Shown: piece by piece, positions 57,275-64,000 of the stretch
Numbering within the stretch: the stretch's first letter is position 1
Layout of the letters: every line of letters begins with the position of its first letter
NCBI GenBank assembly: GCA_026991575.1
Contig: JALXBF010000016.1
Location: 20,816 to 84,815 of the forward strand
Source of the DNA: Planctomycetota bacterium
Lineage (GTDB): Bacteria; Planctomycetota; Planctomycetia; JALXBF01
Direction: 5' to 3'
DNA: 64,000 nucleotides
Notes under the pieces: generated by a model
What the model saw: only the letters and a program-made list of their open reading frames with translations
Told to the model about the DNA's origin: nothing
The model's database searches: none
Translations under genes and position numbers: made by a program

Positions 57275-57904
57275 TTAAGCTCGGTCTAAGTGTGGGTACG
57301 CCGACCGTAGAATGTCCCACCAATACACGAATACTAAGAACTGCGATAGATCGGGGAAGCGAAGATCGCCGTATACAAGCGATCGCACGAACACCTCGCC
57401 CGTGGTGGTGTTCCATAGGACACATCCGCTGTCGGCTACATATTGTCCGATCTGCACCGTCGTATCCCGTACTGGCTCAGACAGAGACAGCCGCCATGCG
57501 ACGTGCCCTCGAACGTCGAACCACAAAAGGCCCCTGAACAGGAGTGCTTTCACGTTGTCACCCCGCCAGGACCTCAGCAGAGTGTCCACCTCGTCCGGAC
57601 ACGAGACGCCGGCGATTAGCCAGCACATGCGTGGCCGTGCCCGACGAGCGTACGATGCGCCGTGCTGAAGAAGGGCAGCGGCCCAACGGCGTGCCAGGGA
57701 CGTTGGGAGATCGGCGCTTAGTGTTGCCGCTCCTCGCGCCAACGTCAGACGCGCAGGCTCCACCTCGAGTGTCTCCGTTCTAAGGAGCAACATGGTGAAG
57801 CCGGGGCCGAGGCGCCGGCGTAGAATGATTGTTTCGCCCAGCATGACCAGAAGCGCGCTACCGAATGGGAAAAGGAGAAGAGCAAGTGGGAGCAACCATT
57901 CCAT
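57275..57904 (-). CDS. Membrane protein of the RHS-associated paralog family (member 4)
   Basis: This 209-residue protein begins with a membrane segment ('WLLPLALLLFPFGSALLVML'). It contains the family marks 'LPTSLARRWAAALLQ' in the middle and 'LSQFLVFVYWWDILRSAYP' at the end. The other three members at 57942, 58855 and 61678 share both marks. ATG 57904 follows GGAG; a longer in-frame extension upstream overlaps the preceding gene and is rejected. No known domain was recognised. A role as immunity protein for the RHS toxin upstream is a hypothesis from context. Confidence 0.6.
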   Translation of the reverse strand: MEWLLPLALLLFPFGSALLVMLGETIILRRRLGPGFTMLLLRTETLEVEPARLTLARGAATLSADLPTSLARRWAAALLQHGASYARRARPRMCWLIAGVSCPDEVDTLLRSWRGDNVKALLFRGLLWFDVRGHVAWRLSLSEPVRDTTVQIGQYVADSGCVLWNTTTGEVFVRSLVYGDLRFPDLSQFLVFVYWWDILRSAYPHLDRA

Positions 57905-57941
57905 TGCCTCGCTCCGACAGTTTTTTGTTGCCGCGTAGTCT

Positions 57942-58796
57942 TCAGTCACCGTGAGTTGACGGTCGTCGGCAATGCCACCAGGTGAGGTACCAATACAGCA
58001 GAGCGTGGGAGGGCGAGCGGAGCGCGAAGCACCGAGCCGAGCGCGCGTGAGTGATAAAGACGCGACCTGTTGATTCTTCCCAGAGCACATGGCCTGGGAA
58101 TTCTGTTCCGATGCCGTCGCCTAAGCAGAATACTGGTCCCCGTACAATGGATGATAAGGGCCTAACTTGGTTGTCAACTTCGTAGGTGACGCGGGTCAAA
58201 CGGTCTAGGGGCAGTCGGACTGGGACGTGCAGGCGCACGGTTCCGCCTGCGTGCCCGGTGAGCAGCACCCCGTGCGGACTAACGAGGTCTTCTAGTGGCT
58301 TGATCGGCCAGGACGGCCCTGTCGCCGTGTCCTTCGCGCTAGCGAGCGAGCAAATGGGGAGGGTGTCACGGTCGCGTAACGGCCGCAGCCAGGGTCGGTC
58401 GCGGGGGGGCGTCTCAGCATGGTAGTCTGCCTCGAGTAGGGCGTTGACCCAGGCCACTGCGAGTGAATGGGGCAGCAGGTGGCAGAGTGGCTCTGTCCAT
58501 CCGGGATGGCTAGGAAGGATTGACAGCACTTCGGTCGGTAGCAAATCGAGCATCAGGGCGGCCTGGAGGCAGCAACCGAGAATCCAACCGACAGCCACAA
58601 GGCCCCAGAGGACCGGGGCGGAGATGGTGTCGTCGAACACGGCGCCCACCAGGGTGGCCAGCAATGCCCCCACGACACCGCCGAACATACGTCCGCCTAT
58701 CACCCCGACGCAACCGGCTAGCCGGACGTAATTCCGCCACTCTCGGAATAGCCCGACGCGCCTCGGCAGAACGACGCATGGCTGGTGTGTTTCCAT
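57942..58796 (-). CDS. Membrane protein of the RHS-associated paralog family (member 3)
   Basis: This 284-residue protein has two N-terminal membrane segments (one 'MFGGVVGALLATLVGAVF', one 'VLWGLVAVGWILGCCLQAALML' in parts). Family marks are 'LPHSLAVAWVNALLE' and 'SPSHALLYWYLTWWHCRRP'. A further shared piece is 'GHVLWEESTGRVFI', like 'GCVLWNTTTGEVFV' in member 4. ATG 58796 has GGAGG eight bases upstream. It is 37 bases ahead of member 4. Confidence 0.65.
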   Translation of the reverse strand: METHQPCVVLPRRVGLFREWRNYVRLAGCVGVIGGRMFGGVVGALLATLVGAVFDDTISAPVLWGLVAVGWILGCCLQAALMLDLLPTEVLSILPSHPGWTEPLCHLLPHSLAVAWVNALLEADYHAETPPRDRPWLRPLRDRDTLPICSLASAKDTATGPSWPIKPLEDLVSPHGVLLTGHAGGTVRLHVPVRLPLDRLTRVTYEVDNQVRPLSSIVRGPVFCLGDGIGTEFPGHVLWEESTGRVFITHARSARCFALRSPSHALLYWYLTWWHCRRPSTHGD

Positions 58797-58854
58797 AATG
58801 ATCACCTCCAGGCTTGGGTTGGGCGGTTGGTGGAAGGTCCGTTGGGGGCCTCCA

Positions 58855-59520
58855 TTAACGCGGTTTGGAAGCGTTCTCGCCCCTCATGCAAACACGGTCC
58901 GAAGCGGCTTGAGGTTGATCGCCGACCCTATCGCTTCCGCGTAGGCAATGCGTGCACAGGTTCCACACGTACGCGAACAGGAGAAAATGAGCAAGGCTGA
59001 GGAAACGAGCCTCAGCGGGCAACTCCGGGCTGGCTGAGCGGAGAAGTAGTTCACCGTTCGGTAGCTCACTGATGTAAGCGTCTCCTAGGAGGTAACGGCC
59101 TACGACTGCGGGGTACCCATCGCGAGTATGTTGCGAGGGGTCTATTACCCATTGCCGAGTGCCGTCGATACCGAAGAAGGTTAGGGTTCCTCTACAGATC
59201 GCAAGCGAGTTGCATGGGGCGCGTGTTTTTTGCTCTTGCTCGCACGGAGCTGCTGACTCGACCCATGTCCATCTGGGTTTGGGCAGCGCAGCCTTCGCTT
59301 TGCCGTGTGCGATGAGGCAGCGTGCCCAGGCCGAGGCTATGGGGGCGGGAAGGTCGCACACGCGCCGGAGCACGACCAAGGCTACGTGGTCAGCGCGCTC
59401 GGGCTTCGCCTGGGGTGCGCTGGTGTGTCGGCTACGTAGCCAATGGTACACGCGGTAGTCGACAATGACCGCCCACAACAGGGCGACGATCAGGAAGATG
59501 CCTAGTGCGGCCAATGTCAT
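58855..59520 (-). CDS. Membrane protein of the RHS-associated paralog family (member 2)
   Basis: This 221-residue protein has one N-terminal membrane helix ('MTLAALGIFLIVALLWAVIV'), then 'LPAPIASAWARCLI' and 'SLAHFLLFAYVWNLCTHC', the two family marks. About 30 extra residues follow the second mark, which other members lack. ATG 59520 lacks a strong ribosome site. A 311-base gap separates it from the glycosyltransferase stop; a perfect 9-bp hairpin (59701-59722) lies in that gap. Confidence 0.6.
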   Translation of the reverse strand: MTLAALGIFLIVALLWAVIVDYRVYHWLRSRHTSAPQAKPERADHVALVVLRRVCDLPAPIASAWARCLIAHGKAKAALPKPRWTWVESAAPCEQEQKTRAPCNSLAICRGTLTFFGIDGTRQWVIDPSQHTRDGYPAVVGRYLLGDAYISELPNGELLLRSASPELPAEARFLSLAHFLLFAYVWNLCTHCLRGSDRVGDQPQAASDRVCMRGENASKPR

Positions 59521-59831
59521 AGCCAAACACTCTCGGTTCGCGGTGTTCTCATGCGACGCAAGGGACAACGCTTCGGCAGAGCCAGCTCCGTTGGACTTCG
59601 GCCCTTCGGTAGGGCAGCACTGCGCCGGTGCCCGTACCATAGCAGATCACGCGCGGCACCTATAGCCGCTGGCAATCCAAGCTGGGCCTTGACTGGGCGA
59701 CGGACCAGCGGTTGCTGGTCCGGGCAACCGGCATCCTCGCTCAAGCGGCTCATTGGCCGCGACCACACTGTTTAGCCAGGTGTGTTCCTTCGCTGGTACA
59801 GCCGTCGTCCCGACGCGAGGACTCGGAAGCG
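59521..59831. other. Spacer between glycosyltransferase and paralog member 2
   Basis: There is no gene. A perfect 9-bp stem, CGGACCAGC / GCTGGTCCG with a GGTT loop (59701-59722), is the only structure seen; it lacks a T-run on either strand. Confidence 0.45.
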
Positions 59832-61676
59832 TTACACCAGTCCAGTGCCCGGGTACGGCACGCACGGCGGCCCAGGCTGTCGCAACGCGTGCCGCAGGAA
59901 CGTACGCCAATCTCTTGCATCGCAAGCTACGTGATTGCACGTGATGGCGGCGTCATCACATGAGATAGACCCACGGACAAGGGTAGGCAAGGTCTCTAGG
60001 TCAAGTGCTTCCCTAGCACAGAACTCGATTGCCTCCTGGCAGATGGAGGGACCGACTGGGTGCCCTGCTGGCGAAACCAACCGAACCCCAGCGCCGGCTG
60101 CAGCTTCAAGCAGAGCCCGTGGACAGCACTCCAACTCAGCGTCGGGCGCGACCACCCAAGTGTTGCCGCTGAGAACGTCTCCAAGCCGTGTGACCCGCCT
60201 CCATTGGCCGGCATAAGCACGACCGCCGCTGGCGGCCAGCGCTGTCGACACGAGATAGCTCCCTTCTCTGTCGATGAGGATCCTCACCGGCTGCTTCGTT
60301 CGGCCCGCCAGGCGCCGCGCGGTCTCGGTTGCCCGTTCGCCGGGTCCGCAACCGAACACCGTTACGAGCGGGGCGCAACTGGCCTGGTTGGGAGACGGCA
60401 GGCGAACGGCCGGGGGACGCATGAGCAGCACAGCGTGGATCGCCCGTTGTGTCCAGAGACGATAACGCTCCCGCTCGCAGTAGCAAACGGTGTAGTCGAC
60501 GTTAAGTAGCACGGGCGGCATCGGACCACTGGAGCCGGGGACTAGCACCACGGGAAGATCGAGAGCGTGAGCTACTTCAGCCATACCCTCCAGCTCCGGG
60601 TGATCTCCCACAAGGATAACTACGCTGGCCGCTGCCGACCGCAGAAACTCCCACCAAGCAGTCATCGCAGCTGTGGGCGAAAACGGGTCGGTCGCCGCCG
60701 GGCTCTCTGTTGCTACCTCCGGGTAACCGATTGCCTCGTTCCACAGAGCCCTCTCCGGAAAGCACCGGACATCAAGGCCATCTGCGCGTAGCATAGCCTG
60801 AATCCTGGGAATCCAGAGGAAGGCTTCAGAAGGTGTTCGCACCTCCTCTGGGAAGGCACCGATGACCACTGTCGTATTTCGAGGCGCACGTAATGTTGGC
60901 CTACTATCCGCGCATGAGTAGAGGGCGGGAGGAGGTACTGTGCAATTCCATTTCCTTGCCTGTGCACTGCTCGGACGCGGCATACGGCTGCGGCTATTCG
61001 GGCGAATGTAATAGCGGCCACTGGTCTTTTCGACATACGCGAAGATGGCGCCACAACGTGCGAACCGCTGCCACAGTTCCCAGTCCTCGAGGCACCAAAG
61101 TTCTTCGTCAAAAAATCCCGAACGGTCGAGCAAACGCCGCGCATGGGCCACGCCAAGTGGCGTCGCAACGTTGCGACCCAGCAACCAGGGAATTTCGGAA
61201 CAAGGATAATACCGCGCCACGGGCACTGGTTCTGCCCCAAGCACATCCACGAAAACATCGTAGCCAAACACAAGCACATCGGCAAGACACCGCATCTGGC
61301 TCACGGTCTCAAGATAGTCTGGATAGAATTCGTCGTCAGCATCCAGATAGACGATCCACTCTCCCCTCGCGTGGTGTAGAGCTAGGTTTCGCGCTGCAGA
61401 GGGGCCTAGATTGACCCGGGTGCGAAATGTGCGGATCCTAGCCTCGTGCCGCGCGGCAGCCTGGACTAGCTCCCAAGTGCTATCAGAAGAGCAATCATCG
61501 ACCACGAGCAATTCCCAGTGCTGCCAGGTTTGAGCACGCACAGACCGAATCGCGCGCAATATGGTGTCCGAGTCGTTCCATGCAGGGGTGACCACAGAAA
61601 TCATCGGTAGCCGCTGTCTAGTTGCGGCGTCTAAGCCATCGTGCGCGTTAGTCGATCCACTTGCCTTCACGCCCAT
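59832..61676 (-). CDS. Family 2 glycosyltransferase with a C-terminal second domain
   Basis: This 614-residue protein has an N-terminal GT2 domain (about 25-250): 'ISVVTPAWNDSDTILRAIRSV', read in parts, 'VVDDCSSDST' and the metal-binding 'YLDADDEFY'. The C-terminal half (about 265-600) resembles a GT-B/GT4-like fold in places ('VVILVGDHPELEG', 'LPVVLVPGSSGP', 'LVTVFGCGPGERA'), but this is weaker. Its ATG lies one base after the stop of the preceding paralog (TGACATG), so the two are coupled. Its presence within a toxin-immunity-like array is unusual. Confidence 0.75.
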   Translation of the reverse strand: MGVKASGSTNAHDGLDAATRQRLPMISVVTPAWNDSDTILRAIRSVRAQTWQHWELLVVDDCSSDSTWELVQAAARHEARIRTFRTRVNLGPSAARNLALHHARGEWIVYLDADDEFYPDYLETVSQMRCLADVLVFGYDVFVDVLGAEPVPVARYYPCSEIPWLLGRNVATPLGVAHARRLLDRSGFFDEELWCLEDWELWQRFARCGAIFAYVEKTSGRYYIRPNSRSRMPRPSSAQARKWNCTVPPPALYSCADSRPTLRAPRNTTVVIGAFPEEVRTPSEAFLWIPRIQAMLRADGLDVRCFPERALWNEAIGYPEVATESPAATDPFSPTAAMTAWWEFLRSAAASVVILVGDHPELEGMAEVAHALDLPVVLVPGSSGPMPPVLLNVDYTVCYCERERYRLWTQRAIHAVLLMRPPAVRLPSPNQASCAPLVTVFGCGPGERATETARRLAGRTKQPVRILIDREGSYLVSTALAASGGRAYAGQWRRVTRLGDVLSGNTWVVAPDAELECCPRALLEAAAGAGVRLVSPAGHPVGPSICQEAIEFCAREALDLETLPTLVRGSISCDDAAITCNHVACDARDWRTFLRHALRQPGPPCVPYPGTGLV

Positions 61677-61677
61677 G

Positions 61678-62526
61678 TCACTCGGTCAGTGTTTCAGGCA
61701 TTGCACGGAGCCACTGAAAATAGATATCTAATAGCATGTGGTGTATAGAGCGCCAGGGCTTAGCAGCACCGATATCGATGTCGTAAGCGCGCAGCGTAAT
61801 CGGATCATATAGGACCCTTCCTGAATTCTCAACTAGGCACACCAGCGGGCCACTAACGATATCGCCGAGGACAGAATCGACTCCACCAACCCGAACGTGC
61901 ACCTTGGAAAGCCGCTTTCTCCAGTCTTTGTCGGGAACCCGGACAGGCCGGTGAAGGGTCCAGGGGAACTCTGCCCCTTGGAGCTCCAGGCCCCAGGGGC
62001 CCGCAAGCTGACGGAGGACGGCCGACGGCCATGGCTCGAAGGCGGGGATGCCGGACTCAAAGGCGCAGCTCACGGGGTGGGTGATGGGAAGTGCCCAGGG
62101 CGTGTCGGCATCCGCGATACGGCGGCGAGAAGCGAGTAGGAGTTCCGCGACCCACCGGTGGCACAGCGAGGTCGGTGTATGGCGGACAAGAAGGGTATCT
62201 ACGTGAGCTACATCGCAGGGCGACACAGCGGGGGTGAGCGCAGGCCGGTCGGCGCGTTCTGCGTCGTGCGGAGAAGTTCGGAAGAGGCGTCTAAGGTCGG
62301 GGCGAGTGAGGACGGACACGAGCACGTATAGCCACGCTGGGGATCCTATTACGATACCAAGAAGGCCGAAGAACGCAAGGGAAGCCGGAGAAAGCCGTTC
62401 CAGACTCTGACCGAACAGGTGCAGAAGAAGCAAAACGACGACGAAGCGAATTGGCAATGTCCACAAAGCGTACCTGAGCTTTTCCAAGAACCTGCTGAGC
62501 GACATAGCTCCTGACCGAATACTCAT
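61678..62526 (-). CDS. Membrane protein of the RHS-associated paralog family (member 1)
   Basis: This 282-residue protein lies directly after the RHS gene (75-base gap). It has two N-terminal membrane segments ('FVVVLLLLHLFG', 'LAFFGLLGIVIGSPAWLYVLVSVL' in parts). Family marks are 'TPTSLCHRWVAELLLA' and 'SIHHMLLDIYFQWLRAMP'. The position right behind the toxin tip is where immunity genes normally sit. The start could be 62526 or the in-frame ATG at 62505; the second has AGGAG too close to it. Confidence 0.65.
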   Translation of the reverse strand: MSIRSGAMSLSRFLEKLRYALWTLPIRFVVVLLLLHLFGQSLERLSPASLAFFGLLGIVIGSPAWLYVLVSVLTRPDLRRLFRTSPHDAERADRPALTPAVSPCDVAHVDTLLVRHTPTSLCHRWVAELLLASRRRIADADTPWALPITHPVSCAFESGIPAFEPWPSAVLRQLAGPWGLELQGAEFPWTLHRPVRVPDKDWRKRLSKVHVRVGGVDSVLGDIVSGPLVCLVENSGRVLYDPITLRAYDIDIGAAKPWRSIHHMLLDIYFQWLRAMPETLTE

Positions 62527-62601
62527 CTCGTTCGCCGCCCCCCGCTCGGACGACTGGCTGCGGGCCAGCGGCGGGTCGGTAGCCGGGTAGACGGGTGCGC
62601 A

Positions 62602-64000
62602 TCATCTTCTAAAAATACGCGTAGGCGAGTCGTCACTCCGATCGCCAAAGTAGAGCCACAGCGCAGACTTCGCACCGTACGCTCCGACTCGCATGGGCAG
62701 CTGCCAGAATAGCACTCGATCGAACCACCAGGCCCTGCGGTCCAAAGTCAGGTGCTTCGATTTCGCAACGGCAGACAGGTTGCAGCGTGCGTTAGCCAAT
62801 TTCGGACAAACGATGCCAGGAAAGTGCACCCTGTCTGATCTCCATCCGAGCGACTTTGCAACTCGGGTGTCGTAGAGCCACCGCAGTCGAGATGGGACGG
62901 CTTTCTTTGGCGTACCCCGCAAAGGTATTCCATGATGGACGTGAATGTTGCTGTCCGTAACGCGCAGTTTGCTCCTGGCGAGGCGCCGAAGCCTTCGTGC
63001 CTGGCGTGGATCCGCAGCTGACTTGATAATGTACTTACCTGCCCATTTGCCAGCAAGCTTCCAGGCTGCTAGCGCGGCGTCTGACACAAGGCCTGTATAC
63101 CAGCCTGCCTTGTAAGCGATGCTGTCGTCGTTAACATAGCGGTTGCCGCCATATGACTCACGGAACATGGACGTGAGCCCAGCCGTTAAATAGTCACCGA
63201 GGCCAGCCCCGTAATCGGTGAGTACCGAAAGAGCCCTGTCAAGAAGCGTGCCCCTGGCTATGAGATACGAGACAACACGGTCCACAAAGCGATCGCCATT
63301 CAGCCCCCACGGATCCGCGATCACGATGGGACTGTTGGATACAAAGCGGTACAGAGCAACGTCTCCGGATCGGAAGCCAAGGGGATCGGTAAGGGTGAAC
63401 CTGCCCAATGCAGGGTCGTAGTAGCGCGCGCGGTAGTAGTAGAGCCCCGTGACGGGATCGTACTCTCGGCTGCCGAAACCCAGACGATGCTGTTCCCGAG
63501 GCAGGTCGTCCTGGGAGGGCCTGCCAAAGCTATCGAACGTGAACCGGCGTAAGACACTGCCGTCTTGGGCAGCCCACCGGCGGACCGTGCCGGCAAGATC
63601 TCGCAATGCAAAGCTAACAGCGCTGGTGGACTCTACCATAGCGAGCAGCGAATCTACCAGGTGCGTGTACAGTCGCCGGGCGGTTAGTTGCGGAACGATG
63701 CCGTCGGAAGTGTCCGGGTCCGTGAAGTCGGCAATCGGGTTGGCCGCGAAGATCGCGCTGGCGTAGATGCCATCGACATACGGGGCGAGCCCGCCCTGGG
63801 CGATCTGCTCGGCCGTCGGCGGCTGGGCCAGGTCATGCAGCACAAACGTGAACCGCTCCGGCTCTGGGCCGGTCGGGCCGTCGGGGTCCTCGTAGAAGGC
63901 GATCCGGCGGTTGAACGCATCGTAGACGTACGTCTCAGTCCACAGCACATTGCCCTGGCCATCCTTGTGCACCACCGACGTCAGCCGGTTGCGGTAGTCC
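62602..64000 (-). CDS. RHS-repeat toxin-like protein, C-terminal part (runs off the window)
   Basis: The gene enters from beyond 64000; about 465 codons are visible. They include the RHS core motif region 'GFGSREYDPVTGLYYYRARYYDPALGRFTLTDPLG' (in parts) and the core-ending 'SNSPIVIADPWGLNG'. After it come ~230 residues of variable tip. The tip contains 'NIHVHHGIPLRGTPKK' and 'KSKHLTLDRRAWW', His-rich patterns like those of HNH-type nuclease toxins; this assignment is tentative. The N-terminus, any signal peptide and most repeats lie outside. Four paralogous membrane proteins follow on the same strand. Confidence 0.85.
   Translation of the reverse strand, partial: DYRNRLTSVVHKDGQGNVLWTETYVYDAFNRRIAFYEDPDGPTGPEPERFTFVLHDLAQPPTAEQIAQGGLAPYVDGIYASAIFAANPIADFTDPDTSDGIVPQLTARRLYTHLVDSLLAMVESTSAVSFALRDLAGTVRRWAAQDGSVLRRFTFDSFGRPSQDDLPREQHRLGFGSREYDPVTGLYYYRARYYDPALGRFTLTDPLGFRSGDVALYRFVSNSPIVIADPWGLNGDRFVDRVVSYLIARGTLLDRALSVLTDYGAGLGDYLTAGLTSMFRESYGGNRYVNDDSIAYKAGWYTGLVSDAALAAWKLAGKWAGKYIIKSAADPRQARRLRRLARSKLRVTDSNIHVHHGIPLRGTPKKAVPSRLRWLYDTRVAKSLGWRSDRVHFPGIVCPKLANARCNLSAVAKSKHLTLDRRAWWFDRVLFWQLPMRVGAYGAKSALWLYFGDRSDDSPTRIFRR

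Overview
This window looks like a chromosomal segment from a high-GC bacterium of the phylum Planctomycetota. The pointers are a DUF1559 pseudopilin-like protein with a typical planctomycete C-terminus, a neutral-ceramidase-like protein fused to a LamG-like domain, an elongation factor G of the 'VDEGTTVTDY' type (the spd/mitochondrial-like EF-G group), a ribosomal set lacking rpmD at its usual place, and RHS-family proteins. The order or genus cannot be fixed from sequence reading alone.

Layout. 1-13.6 kb holds the L11/L1/L10/L7-L12-rpoB-rpoC cluster, then rpsL, rpsG and fusA. No tuf follows fusA. 13.6-24.3 kb is an accessory insertion between the str and S10 clusters. It carries an AlbA_2/GHKL-type regulator on the minus strand, then a plus-strand set of five genes for exported proteins: a DUF1573-like lipoprotein, a DUF1559 pseudopilin, an eight-cysteine protein with a double-glycine-like leader, a LolA-like protein, and a membrane-anchored C39-like cysteine peptidase. 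Repeats and a group II intron remnant follow. The insertion is flanked by diverged direct repeats, and the right copy carries a strong terminator just before rpsJ.

24.3-41.2 kb is one long S10-spc-alpha cluster from rpsJ to rplQ, including an initiator tRNA gene between rpsS and rplV, plus secY, adk, map and a tiny rpmJ. infA and rpmD are missing from their usual places. 41.3-44.1 kb holds a HIT protein, an LL-diaminopimelate-type aminotransferase and a HPPK/deoxynucleoside kinase fusion.

44.7-51.7 kb is a metabolic accessory region: a GH32 hydrolase, a zinc-ribbon membrane protein, a ceramidase-like protein, a sugar isomerase-like protein and a Gfo/Idh/MocA oxidoreductase. 52-57.1 kb is a mobile-element zone with a DDE transposase, an exported amidohydrolase, an RHS fragment, a TIR-bearing repeat and an IS66 remnant. 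57.3-64 kb (minus strand) holds the 3' end of an RHS toxin-like gene, followed by four divergent paralogous membrane proteins with a glycosyltransferase between them. This resembles a polymorphic-toxin locus with an immunity array.

The most interesting signals are: (i) a (GTCT)5 tract that puts the DUF1573 lipoprotein out of frame, where loss of one unit restores a complete lipoprotein signal peptide; (ii) the pairing of a C39-like peptidase with a Cys-rich protein bearing an LxxLxGG leader; (iii) the RHS locus with its four-member paralog family; (iv) two families of dispersed intergenic repeats, one a 22-bp tandem array and one a TIR-bearing, hairpin-rich module.
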